Shown here one piece after another: positions 1 to 11,669 of a stretch of 64,000 nt of DNA. The stretch comes from Cerrena zonata (lineage: Eukaryota > Basidiomycota > Agaricomycetes > Polyporales > Cerrenaceae). Where the stretch lies: assembly GCA_038087015.1 (NCBI GenBank), contig JASBNA010000006.1, positions 868,001 through 932,000 of the forward strand, given 5' to 3'. The notes beneath the pieces were generated by a model that saw only the letters and a program-made list of their open reading frames with translations, made no database searches and was not told where the DNA came from. Position 1 is the first letter of the stretch. Every line of letters starts with the position of its first letter. The position numbers and the translations under genes were made by a program.

Positions 1-794
1 TCCTGCACAAGAATAACAAGTCTGAAATTGGCAGAGGTATTGCAAATGCAACTGGTCAATGTACAAAAGCAAAGGGGATCCTGTAACGAAGGAATATGCT
101 TCATTCGTCTTTAGAGGGCATTGCAACCTTGATGAGGTTGATCATTCTCTGCAATCCTCTCAAGAAGGCATCAGTTGGAGGATCTCTCTTCAGGATGCAA
201 CTGTAGCAGATGAATTCGAATTGGGTGAACTCGGTTTTTCACGATGCGGTGTTCTATAGCCGGCAACCTCCGGCTATTTTGCGAGTAGTTTGCTGTAGAG
301 TCTGTAGACGGACATTGTGGTTTTATACCCAGATTCGATGATATGATGCAGCGATTATTGTTGGACAGAGGATATGCCATTAGATGTGATGCAAATCACA
401 AGATTGACATGGCAGCCTTGTGGAATCGTCGTGAACGGGAGCCGGCGGGGTTATCTCCGCAGGAGGAGTTTGAACAATGCCGACGTGCACTCTGGTATGT
501 TTAACCGCCACGAGCGTAGAATACTTGGTTGACTACGGTTGGTACACGGTGCTACGAGCGAAATGGAGCAATTAGGGGCGCAGATGGAGGACGTTGAATA
601 GGACGACTGCCATATGCGCGTGGGCGGACTTGGGCGTCTGACAGGGGCGGGATGGAAGCGCAGGGGTAAATTTGAACTCCGCTTGGGCCCCGATAATACA
701 GCCTTGCGGAGGAAGGAGGATTGTTGGGAGCTGCAGTCCTTACCCTCTATCCCTTTCCTATCCCTTCATTCGCCGTGGATTCCTATCTTGCGAT
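1..794. other. No recognisable gene; upstream region of the casein kinase gene
   Basis: I see no recognisable gene here. A 66-codon open frame (59-259, plus strand) has no family resemblance that I know and no convincing exon borders. It could be the end of a gene lying to the left or a decayed piece. The last 80 bases before the casein kinase start are pyrimidine-rich, as is common in basidiomycete promoters. Confidence 0.4.
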
Positions 795-3275
795 ATGGCC
801 ACTCCCCATGTCATAGCTTCGTCCTCGGGCCATCCGTCCTCTCATTCTGGCACTTCCAGTGGTATCGTCGGTGCCCATTTCCGAGTTGGAAAGAAGATTG
901 GAGAGGGTTCATTTGGTGTGGTTTTCGAAGGTCCTTCTTTCTCTTGTCGTTCCAAGCAATGCACTCACAAGACCACTCCCTTTGCGCCCGCAAAACAGGT
1001 ACCAATATCCTGAACAATCAACCTGTTGCAATCAAGTTTGTGAGTCCGACCTGTGCCAGCAGTTGATGTGCAGTACAAGACGATGCTTTCCAGGAACCGA
1101 GAAAGTCTGAGGCTCCCCAACTCAGAGACGAGTATAGGTCGTACAGAACATTGAATGGAACTCGTACGTGCTCTTCTCGCTCTTCGATCGCGCCCAACTG
1201 AATTCGCTTGCCCCGATTGTTCCTTCTGCCGTTGCTTTACTTGTCGATCCCGCCGCGCTATCACCCTCTATGCTCTTTCGTTGCCCGTCCCCGTGCATCC
1301 CTCATGTTTCCCCTACCTAGCTGGCGTACCACAGGTCCATTACTTTGGCCAGGAGGGCCTACACAATGTGCTTGTCATCGACCTTCTAGGCCCGAACTTG
1401 GAGGATCTATTTGACATGTGCGGGCGTAAATTTTCAATTAAAACCGTCTGCATGGCTGCCAAACAGATGGTATGTATCTTGGTGATATTCCCGGCCGTAT
1501 ACATGGAGGCAATCGCATATGCATTTCATGTTGAACCAATTGGTCTCACAAGAATTGATTGATTGCCGAGTGTACATGTACCTCAAACTTAAGTATGCTA
1601 ACTGTTCTTCATAGGTGACCCGTGTACAAGCTATTCATGACAAGTCTCTCATCTACCGAGACATCAAACCTGATAATTTCCTCATTGGCGTCCCTGGTTC
1701 TAAAAATGCTAATACTATTCACATAATAGGTGGGTCTTGTCATCTGTGTTTTCTTCATTTGCTCCACAAACTTGCTGCACGCTATGCCGAATCAAGGCGT
1801 TTGTGTTTCAGTTTTTCAAGTCACATCTCGTCTCGTTTTCCCGCTGCGAGGACAAGCAGCAATCCTCGTGTTGATGAGCGATCATTTTCGTACTACTGCG
1901 AGGCTACTTCTATTTCTGGTGTCTCTTGTGACCGCAGTACGAGGAATTACACAGAGCAGCATTTATTTATTTCAATCCTTACGTTTATCATGCGCTTTAT
2001 TGGATATTGTGTTTACTAATCTTATGCACTATTAGATTTCGGAATGGCGAAACATTACCGAGATCCCAAGACGAAAGTTCACATTCCTTACCGAGAGCGC
2101 AAGTCGCTGTCCGGCACTGCCCGGTACATGTCCATCAACACGCACCTGGGGCGTGAACAGTCTCGCAGAGATGACCTTGAATCTCTCGGACATGTTTTCA
2201 TGTACTTCCTTCGCGGAGGACTACCGTGGCAAGGTCTACGTGCGGCGACGAACAAGCAGAAGTATGAGAAAATCGGCGAAAAGAAGCAGACCACTCCGAT
2301 CGAAGAGTTATGCGAAGGCTTCCCTGGTGAGTAATACCTCGTTTAGGTGTGGTTCGTTATCAGTGGCCTGACCCGTGTTTCCGCATACAGAGGAATTTTC
2401 AATTTATATGAATTATGTTCGCAAACTCGGGTTTGAAGAAACCCCCGATTATGATTTCCTGCGCGAGTTATTCTCGAAGGTGCTCAAGACCCTCGCAGAA
2501 CCAGAGGATGGTGTCTTCGATTGGATGCTCCTCAACAACGGCAAAGGCTGGGAAGCTGGTCATGTACGTTCATTTCACCCTCCATTTCAATTTACGGTGA
2601 CTAATTTCACGAAAATAGACTCCTGCGACCATTCTAGCTCAAGCGCATGCGAATGCTGCCGCTGCTCCTCACACCCCCCACCGTGAACACCGATCTCGTG
2701 ACCACGCTCACCGTCGCTCGCGGCAACCTCTAGATGCGACACCCGCCTCCCCATCATCACCCCTCGTCCTCGCTCCGACGCCGGCGCATGTCAAGGGTAG
2801 TCGTCGTGCTGCTGCTAACCATGATGCTTCCCGAGGCGGTTCAAGAGAGCATATCAGTGTTCAGCCTCTGGCGCCAACAAGCCGCCGTGCTAGTCAGCAA
2901 AGAGTTGATCGGGACAGAGAAAGTGGGCTTGCTGCACCCCATCCATACGCGTCTTCTCCGGCCAATGGTAACTATCGGTCGACTGCGTATGGACGCTCAT
3001 CACCAAGCCAGCCGAACGGTGCTAACACACCCCAGACTGGCAATGGTACACCAGTGGCTGGTACTGCTGACCCGTTCTTGTACGGACAAGGCAAGGGTAC
3101 CAACTCTCGTGAGGGTACTGCGGTAGGTACTGTGAGAGGTGACCAGATGAATGGTGTACGTGGGATGAATATGTATGACCGCGACCAGATGGCTCGCGTT
3201 GGGGAGCAGGATGAGGATGGCCATGGTGCTCCTAGGAAGAAAGGTTTCTGGGCTGCGATGTGTTGCCGAGCTTGA
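795..3275 (+). CDS. YCK2: Casein kinase I, plasma-membrane anchored (Yck1/Yck2 type)
   Basis: This is a Ser/Thr protein kinase of the CK1 family. Yeast Yck1/2 act at the plasma membrane in nutrient sensing, endocytosis and morphogenesis. The start ATG at 795 opens a short Ser/His-rich leader followed by the glycine loop [11 protein letters not shown]. After short introns come the lysine segment PVAIKFEPRKS, then [16 protein letters not shown], the catalytic loop [13 protein letters not shown], and [10 protein letters not shown]. The CK1 signature [14 protein letters not shown] and the [10 protein letters not shown] helix follow. I read introns at 931-998, 1164-1320, 1471-1614 and about 1731-2034, plus later short ones; all keep frame. 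The C-terminal tail is Ser/Pro/Gly-rich and ends FWAAMCCRA, with a Cys-Cys pair close to the stop. That is the classic palmitoylation site that anchors Yck kinases. Length and domain order are typical. The family assignment is secure; the exact paralogue name is inferred. Confidence 0.95.
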
Positions 3276-4880
3276 AAGTTAAGATATCACTGTTCCACAT
3301 ACGTACTGGATGCGTGTGTACATTCGTGAGTCCTTCTTCTCCATCCCTCCATATTATTTATTCTAAAGCCAATGTTGCAGAAAGCTCATCTTTCATGTGC
3401 TACGCCCACGAATTCTCTCATGACATCTACCCTATAACTCGCCTAACTAAACCTCTCTTGCCCAACTTGACGTCGCAGGCAAAACAATTCTCAACAGTTT
3501 TAATCGCAACAATCTTCAGCCCCTTCCAATCCGCATGCTTACGACCTCACACGACGACCCTTTGTCCACACACTTTCTGCGTATACCCGCCCATCCATTC
3601 GCAAAAAACTCGCTAATATCGACTTTGGATCGCATCATCCGCTCCCCTCCCTTGCACTCTGCATCCTCAAATCCTGTCGCACGCACTGCACGTATTTTTT
3701 GCACGCAACGTCATTTTTGTCAATCGCATCCAATCCTCCACCCTTTTTTCCTCATCTTTTTTTTTCTCAACTTAGTTATTTAGACGAAGGAACATTCTTG
3801 GTCTTTATTTACACTTGTGTATTACTTCAATCGTAACGTTTGGCTATACAGGATTTTCCGTTGTGGTATATTTTGAGTATACTTCCGGAGTCTGATCTGA
3901 CGGTGGTTAATATCCAATTAGAAGGTAAGTACTGTCACACTCGTGGTACACGATCTAGAGGACTCATTGAAACTCCTCAGAAATCATACTTATGGGCTTA
4001 CTGTGTATCTTGCCTGCTTACGACATTGATATTCATCAGTGATGTGTCGAACCTAATAGGCCACCAAAGATAAAGAGACAGCCCGACGGACAGTGCTGAG
4101 GAGTGCGCGTAATTACCCCCCACGTTAGTTGGGTCCTAGTTAACAGCTTAACGCGGGCCCTCTACGTGACCCATCTGCAATGTATCACCTATCTCGACTT
4201 ATGAATCTTGCTAATCTTGTGACTGAAGCAGACCGTATATCCCTCACAGGAAGAACTAGATCCATTCGCACGAGCACTGTGCGTCGTCTCAGGGCGTGTT
4301 ATCGTGGCTGCAGGAGAACTCGTCCCATCCTCAAACTACCGTTCCTCAATAGTTGGTAATGAAAGGGTCCTCACGTTCCCATCTGCGCTGCTACCTCGAT
4401 TGCTGGTTTGATGAACTCGACCTTGTTTCAAAGTGGTCAGAGCCTTGGTCTCTGAATTTCGCATCACCTGGTTATCTCGTCTTCAGACTCGACCGCTTAT
4501 GGGGACTTAGTATGGCCGATCGTCTCACTTGCATGAGAGCACGGGAGCCCTGTGTATAATCTTCCATCTGTGGTATCATCTTTCTGGTAAGTACCTTTGT
4601 ACCTCACAACTCCTAAGGGTCTTGTGATTGCACGTTGTCTTTTGCTCATCTCTGTGCTGTTTGTCTCAGTGGTTCATTTGACATCCGGCCTCAGTCTCTT
4701 TGTACTGTTGCCCATTCACTTGTAGTTGAGACTGCTAGACATTCCAAATGTTATGATTATGTTGATCTCTGCTCAGTGCTTGATAGGTAGTTTACTTATA
4801 TACCTATATGCCTTCAACACATCTCCATTCTATATCCATCTCTACACCAGTTTTATTGTATCTACTCCTGTCTTTCTACA
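3276..4880. other. Intergenic region, 1.6 kb
   Basis: Nothing recognisable. The first part is probably the 3' untranslated region of the casein kinase gene. Around 3700-3780 the sequence is T/C-rich. A 52-codon frame starts at 4201 (Arg-rich, no family) and a 68-codon frame at 4353; neither has support. From about 4700 the sequence becomes AT-rich toward the next gene. Confidence 0.4.
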
Positions 4881-6690
4881 ATGTCTGATGAGCTAGGTCT
4901 TACCTCTGATGAAGCCATTGTTCTAATGTATGAACTTAAATCTTACTATATTAACTGTGTCTAACATGTATCCTATAGCTCTCAACTTCATATCCAGAAT
5001 GTCATTGTCACTATTGCACTGAGTGATTATTATGATATGATCTATGATCACAATCTAAAATTCTTTTTTAGCTCTTGCTATATATGATACAATCCTGTTC
5101 TTCTCAAAGGAAGTTAGGTGTATCTGGAAAAGGAAATTTGGTACAGGGACCATTCTGTATCTGTTTATGAGATATGGGACTATTTTCAATATGCTTCTAC
5201 GGCTTATTGGTAACTTCCCAATTTCTAGAGCAGTTGTTGTGAGTGATATTTCAAATGTTGATTTATTCTATTGAACCATATTGTCAGGGGTAAATTGATT
5301 ATACTTATTATAAATATAATATAACTAATACTTCATAAGATGCAAGGTGTTTTTTGTTGTATATGATGTTGTAGATCTCTGCTGCACTTTTTCATATGCA
5401 AGTAAGTAATCAAAATATTTCCAATAACATCTACTAACTATATAATACTCTTATAGCATTTGACTGCATTCGCATCTGGAGCATTTGCCAGCATGCATGG
5501 ATTCCCACTATCTTGGTATTTGTTTTGAGCATGGCTGAGCCAGCTATCAATATTGTGAGTTTCAATCTTTATTTGATTTAGACTAATACTTATAATTATC
5601 AATAGTATGTCAAAATGCCAGACTTTTTGGGATCATATCTAGTTATATTGTCAGGTCCATTAGCAAATTGCTGGGTTGTGTCAGATACCAATGAGTATAA
5701 ATAGTAAGTTAACCAGTTTATAGAATATATCTATATTAACATTTGAAGCAGTAGTATGACACTAAGCTTTTCAATATTATATGCTAATAAATAATTTTGA
5801 CAGTGGGTGTGATTATCAGAACAGTCTTTGTAGCTGCAGATGCTCTAGTGCTAGGTCTCACCTTGTGGAAAACAATCTATATTTTCAAAGAAGATGCACA
5901 GGTCAGAGCTAATAGTAAGCTCACTACTACCTTAGCATATGGTGGTAATTATATTTATGTCAATAATCTTATCCTTGGATTACTGATTTATTTATTTACA
6001 GGCTCTATTCAATTTAGGTAGGTTTGATAATATCATGTTATTTTTATAATATTAACTAATCAACCCAGTGTCTTACTTATTCTCAATATTCTTGCAGCAC
6101 TTCTTGATGTTTTGGCCATTGCAGGAGATGGTTCTGTAAGAAGCAACAATACTTATATATGTATCAGATTCTAATACACCTGTAGATTGCCTCATATAGT
6201 TCATCCTTTATCTATATCCAACAAGTGTAAGTTAACTTGCTAGATCCTTTGTTGCCCCTCCAACTGATAGCTTATAGTCTTACCCCCATTATCCTTTCAC
6301 ACTTCATCCTCAGCCTTCACTCTATTTATCATACATCCAATAACTCCACACAAAGTACCTCAAAGCAATCAAGTCTGCAATTTGCTTCAGCTATAGAAGG
6401 AAATATGGGAGCATCTCTGAGTGCTTCTAGCAGAGAGGAACATGAAGAAGAGATGGAGGACATTCAATACTCTGACTATCCATTTTCTACTGGATTAGCT
6501 AAGTCCAAAGAAATTGATGTATCTGAGAGTGTAGGGGAGACTCCAGAAGCTGGGTGAGTATCATTACTAATAACTTGGACAGCTGCTAACTTGTAGTGGT
6601 TCAAGCCCTTCTGGTATCACTCATGATTTTGAGCCTTCCAGCTCACATATTGAAGGCATTGAAGAGTTTGAGTTACAAGAGATAGTCTAG
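4881..6690 (+). CDS. DUF6533-type seven-helix membrane protein, AT-rich copy
   Basis: This is a fungal integral membrane protein of the DUF6533 class, common and expanded in mushrooms; its function is unknown. The start ATG at 4881 gives MSDELGLTSDEAIVL. After two introns the signature helix appears: TLAIYDTILFFSKEVRCIW, then KRKFGTGTILYLFMRYGT. Further helices follow: TILVFVLSMAEPAINI, VIIRTVFVAADALVLGLTLW, SVLLILNILAALLDVLAIAG, and LTPIILSHFILSLHSIYH, where the motif resembles the family's ISRFMLNL helix. An acidic Ser-rich cytoplasmic tail ends at 6690. Introns are very AT-rich. One junction, 5700-5803, does not keep frame with a simple GT-AG intron. It may hide a tiny exon or be a lesion, so I cannot exclude a recent pseudogene. 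The gene is far richer in A+T than its neighbours. Two other members of the class lie at 32.9-36.1 kb. Confidence 0.75.
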
Positions 6691-7102
6691 ATATTCTTTT
6701 TGCACTTTGGTACTCATAGAACTTAGCTATAGTTTGACTAAATGATCCCATTACTTATCTAATCTATCAAATTGTACCACTTGTTTACATTCCTCAGATA
6801 CTGTATATATTTGACCTATTTACTTTCAGATTACACATGACATCAGCCATAAAGACTATGGGAAGTGGCATATTTGAACTCAGAAATTGAGTACTATATC
6901 TACTCCTTATCATTGGTTCTGACAAATATTTGACCACTTCAAAGATACACATCATCCTTTGTCTCCATGAGATGTCTCGTAGTGGCAATCGTGGGTAGGC
7001 TGTTTGTCCTTGTTGCTTGAGAGCTTCTCGGCCCGGAACCCTGCTATTCACGGTGCATCACTCCTTCAAGTTGACACTCAAGTTGGTTCACGCCAATGTG
7101 CT
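6691..7102. other. Intergenic region between membrane protein gene and CCDC174-like gene
   Basis: No gene seen. The stretch continues AT-rich up to about 6960, then returns to normal composition ahead of the next start codon. It should hold the 3' end of the previous transcript and the promoter of the next gene. Confidence 0.4.
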
Positions 7103-8560
7103 ATGGCTCCTTCTCAGAGAGGTAAAACTTCTGGTGTCAGCGCGAGTTCATTTCTCGATCTTCAAGCGGAAATAGCAAAGCATGAAGCCGACTTTGCTAA
7201 AAACAAAGCAGCTGGTCAAACCGCACTTGTCGGGGGAGTGAAGAGGCCGGACAAGGTATGTAATATCCAATCTATTCACTGATGATACCGTCACAAATCA
7301 TAGACTGTTTAAAATCTAGAAACCCACTGTCTGGACTCGACACAACAAAGGTGTCCAGGGACGTGCTTCAAGAGACGTTGAACTTGAGGCGATTAGCAAG
7401 CCTACTTTGGATGCTGCTCGTGCCATCTTGGAACGAAAAGCCCAGGTTTATGAGAAGCTTAGCAAAGGGAAGAGTGGGGGCTTGACGGATAAACAAGTGG
7501 ATACGCTCCTGGTCAATGTCAGTAATCATATTTCATTCGAATTATACTCGCTCTCATGGAACTTCCTAGTTTGACTCCAAATTGGACAACTACGAATCCG
7601 ACTCTGATGACGTAGATGAGTCGTTGACCGTGCCCAAGCCTCCTGTGAATGACGTATGTCTTATGCTTGGAGTTATTAATATCTCAAAAGCTGATTGTGT
7701 TGTAGGATGACTTGATTATCGAATATGAAGACGAGTTTGGACGAATGCGCACTGGGCGTAAATCGGAGATCCCAAGAAACCTACTCCCCCGAGATCCAAA
7801 TGAGGAACCTGATGATGACTATGAGTGCGTAATATAATACATTTTGCTCAGTGTCGTCTAGAACTAATACTATTTCCAATTCTCTTAAGTCCATATGTCG
7901 TTTGTACGTATGTTCCCATATTCATTATTTTACCTTACTAAATGTTTTGCAGATAATCCGGTAAACCACTTTCCAACATACCAACCCTCTGACGAACGTA
8001 TTGCGGAGATTAACGCCTCCCTCGTTGAAGAGAACAATCCTCTCAATATTCACTATGACGCATCGCAGGAAGTACGAGCGAAAGGTGCAGGGTTTTATCA
8101 ATTCTCAGCAGACGAGGTTACTCGCCGGAAGGAGATGGAGGATTTGAAGAAAGCCCGCGAGGATACAGAGAAGACGAGAGAAGAATTGGGGGCCGTAGAT
8201 GTGAGACCAGGAGAGGTGGAGGGAATGGTGCAGGAGAGCGAGGGCGTAGGAGAGCAGCTGAAGAAGAGTAGGGCTATGGAAAAGAGGAAGAGGGAGTTGG
8301 AGGAAAGACGGAAAATGTTGGATGCGAAGAGACGGAAGACGAACCATGGCAATGAACCCCCGTCTATCAAAATAGAGGTGCAAGAGCCTATGGGGCCACC
8401 TGCGATTGTACAAGCACCTCTAGATCCTTTTGCTGCGCTCGAGGCTCAAACACCACTTCCCAAACTGGATTTGAAGGGGAAAGGCAAGATGAAAGAAGAC
8501 CCAGCTGATGCATTCCTTGCCGCCTTGGAGCGCGACATTCTGAAAGGCACAAATAAATAG
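7103..8560 (+). CDS. CCDC174: CCDC174-like nuclear coiled-coil protein
   Basis: This is a homologue of coiled-coil domain-containing protein 174, a nuclear protein that in animals binds the exon-junction factor eIF4A3. The start ATG at 7103 gives MAPSQRGKTSGVSASSFLDL, followed by AEIAKHEADFAKNK. Next come KPTVWTRHNKGVQGRASRD and an acidic exon with DNYESDSDDVDES. The diagnostic segment DDLIIEYEDEFGRMRTGRK with EIPRNLLP is a good match to the family core. After short introns, VVYNPVNHFPTYQPSDERI leads into a Lys/Glu/Arg-rich coiled coil (about 8100-8340) with basic nuclear-localisation clusters such as DAKRRKTN. The introns keep frame with standard borders. The stop lies 33 bp from the convergent end of the next gene. 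Assignment rests on the EYEDEFGR block and overall order. Confidence 0.85.
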
Positions 8561-8593
8561 AAAGTACCATTCTACTCAGTTGCACTCGATCCA

Positions 8594-9581
8594 CTACTTT
8601 CCATTCACAGCTCGAGCATCCCTAACTAAACGTTCAGGACAAATCAAACTGAACCTCATCCCATCCTGGACAAATTGGACGCAGGCTTCACCCCTCTTCT
8701 CAAATCGTTTTCTCACTACCTCCTTCCCCGACAACACATCCCATATGAACCCTCTCGCGTTGTGCAGTACCTCCATGGCCGGCTGATCTGCCGTAGTATG
8801 CCCACAACAAATCTTTGCTCCGGGGTATGGTTGGACCAACCTGATCAACGACTCTACGCTTTGAAGCCACTGGATGATAGAACCCTCCTTCGGGAAGATG
8901 ATAGGTGCCCATTCGTACAATGTGTCACCGACAAACAATCTTCTCTCGGATTCGTCCCATATTGCGAGCTCGTCTGGTGTATGGCCGGGGGTATGTAGAA
9001 AAACGAGATTGTGAGGGGCTTCGTGGATCCTGCCTTCATGTCGAACCAGTGTAGGGTTGTATCTAGGTGTTGGGATACCTAAATCCCTGCATAGGGAATG
9101 GTTGGGTAGGTTTTCGCGGGATATGAATTCCGGTGCATATCCAGATGCATACACTGGGGAATCCCTGGCGAAGTCTTTCACTCCCACTGTACGATCGAGG
9201 GTGCATTGTTGTACTAGTAAGGTTGTATTCTCATCCCAGTTATCATTTAGTACACGTACAGATATGATCATAGTGACAGTGTGTCAACGCCACCGCATAG
9301 GCTAACCTCCCTCCTTCGTTCAATGGTTTGCCATCGCCATGATCATCATCAGTATCTGGATTCCCCTTCTCAATGAATTCGCGCAGACTAGTGATCTCGA
9401 TCTCTTCGTCTTCTGTTACACCCCCACATCCTGTATCGATGACAAGGATAGTATTGAATGAATGAAAGAATCGGATATAGATGAAGGGGTGTTCTTCGTA
9501 GATGTCAGAATGCTCTGTAATCAGATAGGTCGTTTCGCTGAGGCGGGTAGCTTTGAAAGCTGCTCGTTTTAGTGGAGGCAT
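8594..9581 (-). CDS. Metallo-beta-lactamase fold hydrolase (MBLAC2-like)
   Basis: The zinc-hydrolase signature HCHYDH (HxHxDH) is preceded by AVALT, and downstream are LHTPGHTPDELAIWD, LFVGDTLYEW and CCGHTTAD. These supply the usual His and Asp metal ligands. One intron lies just after the HCHYDHI block, with donor GTACGT and acceptor ending CTTACTAG, and joins to LQQCTLDRTVGVKDFARD in frame. I chose the ATG at 9581 (MPPLKRAAFKATRL); another in-frame ATG at 9611 would add ten residues. The substrate is unknown. MBLAC2 relatives act on thioesters such as acyl-CoA, but this is only a family hint. No signal peptide is visible. The gene is convergent with the CCDC174-like gene. Confidence 0.85.
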
Positions 9582-9852
9582 TGTGGTAATTACTAGGGAG
9601 TATTGCTTCAAGTTCTATATCGATTGAAACCGTGACCTTGTTGCTGCCAATGCCGTCATGATCTACAGCCACCGTGTTCCTTAATCGTGGCTCTGCTGCG
9701 TCCATCGTGTAATCTCTCTTCCTATTATAATTTGGATTGCACCGACTTCTGAAAATACTACCTATGTCAGTCCAGAGCTATCCGTTCATCTTACAGGGAC
9801 TAACCTACATCTTTGCACTGCCGGCTGCGAGAAACCGCTTCGATTTCCACAT

Positions 9853-10125
9853 TCAACCTCCAGAGACAGGACAGATCACTGCCACTTCCTCTCCGCCTCT
9901 CAGAGAAGTCTTTTCGGGGTCATCAACCATCTCTGCATTGACACTCCATGAACTTGTGCCAAGGATCTTTTCTAACCCTTTATTAGGGTGTCGCGATGTG
10001 ATCAACGATGCTAAGGTCGATAAGGGAAATGGTGTTTCTGGAAGGATGAAGAGTTCTTCTGTGAGTCCTGTGGCAGTCGAAGCAGCCGCGAAGTACAGGA
10101 CTGTGATAGTTGGTTGTGAGGCCAT
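9853..10125 (-). CDS. MOCS2A: Molybdopterin synthase small subunit (MoaD/MOCS2A/CnxG)
   Basis: This is a single-exon, 90-residue ubiquitin-fold protein that carries the sulfur used to convert precursor Z to molybdopterin. The start is MASQPTITVLYFAAAS. The middle has NKGLEKILGTSSWSVNAEMV, and the end is EEVAVICPVSGG. The terminal Gly-Gly is the C-terminal thiocarboxylate site, and CPVSGG is close to the typical PPVSGG; the Cys in place of the first Pro is worth noting. Length matches the family (about 80-90). In many eukaryotes the small subunit comes from a bicistronic MOCS2 transcript; here it is a separate gene next to the thiamine pyrophosphokinase gene on the same strand. It probably supplies the cofactor for nitrate reductase and other molybdoenzymes. 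Confidence 0.92.
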   Translation of the reverse strand: MASQPTITVLYFAAASTATGLTEELFILPETPFPLSTLASLITSRHPNKGLEKILGTSSWSVNAEMVDDPEKTSLRGGEEVAVICPVSGG

Positions 10126-10292
10126 ATGAGACTTTGGATAATGATGGCAAGAGAGCTAAGTTCTATACTGGCAGCGGTCACGGTCGGATGATATAAGTAC
10201 GTGGTACATGTGCATACATATCTATAATCTACAGGCGATCTACGGTGTTGCAAGAAATGTCCTGGGGACATAGTGAAAATTCTACTGATCTA

Positions 10293-11335
10293 TTATGCAA
10301 GGTTTTCTGCTTTGAGTTCCATCGTCCACCATATTGGTTGAGTGGTTTTAATGTGTACCACAGGCTCTGAAGGGACTAGATGGTTGGATGTCGATACCAT
10401 ACCGTCGAAATGTGACTTTGTGTCAGCTTAAACAAACCCTATTAGTGGGAAGTAATAGATGTGAATACTTGAACTCACTAAGGTTCCATCGTAAACCTCT
10501 AGTGGTTAGAATTGTGTGATCGACACCCACAGGAAGCAGCCCGCATGTGGGACCAAATGCATTGTGGTCGATTGTAATATGGTGTTCGCCCTACAATTGA
10601 GGAATTAGTGACATATAAGAACCAATGTTTGCATTTATTACTTCGTCCAGAAGCCAGGCAATATTATCATCGGTTACTGCAAAGACGGATCTGCGTGTTT
10701 TCCGAAGTTTGTGGAGATACGATAGTGTATGCACAGTTTGATCAAGGCGACCGGATAAGCCACCAAGGATGACAAGGGCGTATCGCTGTCGATGTTATGA
10801 TAAATCCCGTGGAAGACCATAAGGTTGTGGGTTTAATACATACATCTCCTTCGATGCTCTCCTTTTCCGCGAGAGCTTGTACGCATTTCATCAAATCCGT
10901 AGAATCTTGATCATGGTCTTGAGTGACATTTACACCCTATTTGGAAGACGTGGAATCACTATTTCCTGAGGTTTAGAATCGTATGCACCTGTGATTCATA
11001 ATATGCTTGTACATCCGGCCTCAACGAGTCCAGATCTCCCTTAATAAGATCAGGGATATATCTGTAAGTCCGTCGTTTATATGAGTGAAAGTAATAAATA
11101 TATATATTACTTACCGTTTACGAGGGTCTGTTTCTGCTTCTTTGGAAGCCTCTGTAAGTAAAAGGTCATGTAGGCGATTTGCACCTCCATCTGCGCAACA
11201 GTGCCACTGGCTAGCGTCCCAAACACGCTTAAAAAGGGCACTGCTGAATGGTTGGTTAAGTATTATTAGGGCCATTTTCCATTGGGGTGCCACTCCAGGA
11301 GAAGACAGAAAAGAAGGGGACCATATGCGAGTCAT
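10293..11335 (-). CDS. THI80: Thiamine pyrophosphokinase
   Basis: This enzyme transfers pyrophosphate from ATP to thiamine, making the cofactor TPP. The N-terminal part has TRIWSPSFL, then WKMALIILNQPFS and WHCCADGGANRLHDLL, where ADGGANR is the family nucleotide/thiamine motif. After several short introns comes ILGGLSGRLDQTVHTLSYL (the GGLGGRxDQ block) and VFAVTDDNIAWLLDE. The thiamine-binding domain is GEHHITIDHNAFGPTCGLLP. The last exon reads DTKSHFDGMVSTSNHLVPSE and ends in TTQPIWWTMELKAENLA before the stop at 10293. The order and length are as expected. The start at 11335 (MTRIWSPSF) fits the family; an in-frame ATG at 11401 would add a Ser-rich extension. Upstream bases from 11336 to 11669 separate it from the divergent CS-domain gene and may be a shared promoter. 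Confidence 0.93.
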
Positions 11336-11669
11336 TTGGAATTGGGATTTGGAAGCAGGCGGAGAACTTGAAAGCTTCCCAAAAGCAGACAAACGTACCA
11401 TTCGGCTATCTCCGATAACAACGTAGATTATGGGCGTCTCTGGACATGCATCCTCTGTTGCAGTAAGACTTGTTAGCCGGCCACTGGCACCGAGTCACTT
11501 CTTCTCCCTTACCACCATCTTGTACCCTTTCTGCTCCTATTTACACCTCAAAATCTAGCAGAATAAAGAGTTACTTCACATCTACTATTGAGAGTGTGTT
11601 GCTCTAAGACTTACTGAGACACAACGCCGGCATATCACATTCAAATAGAACACTGACAATATTACAAGG

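Noticed and set aside
614..1264. Overlapping open frames of 150, 113, 99 and 83 codons near the casein kinase start
   Set aside because: They overlap the kinase exons and introns in other frames or strands, and the spliced kinase frame explains the sequence.
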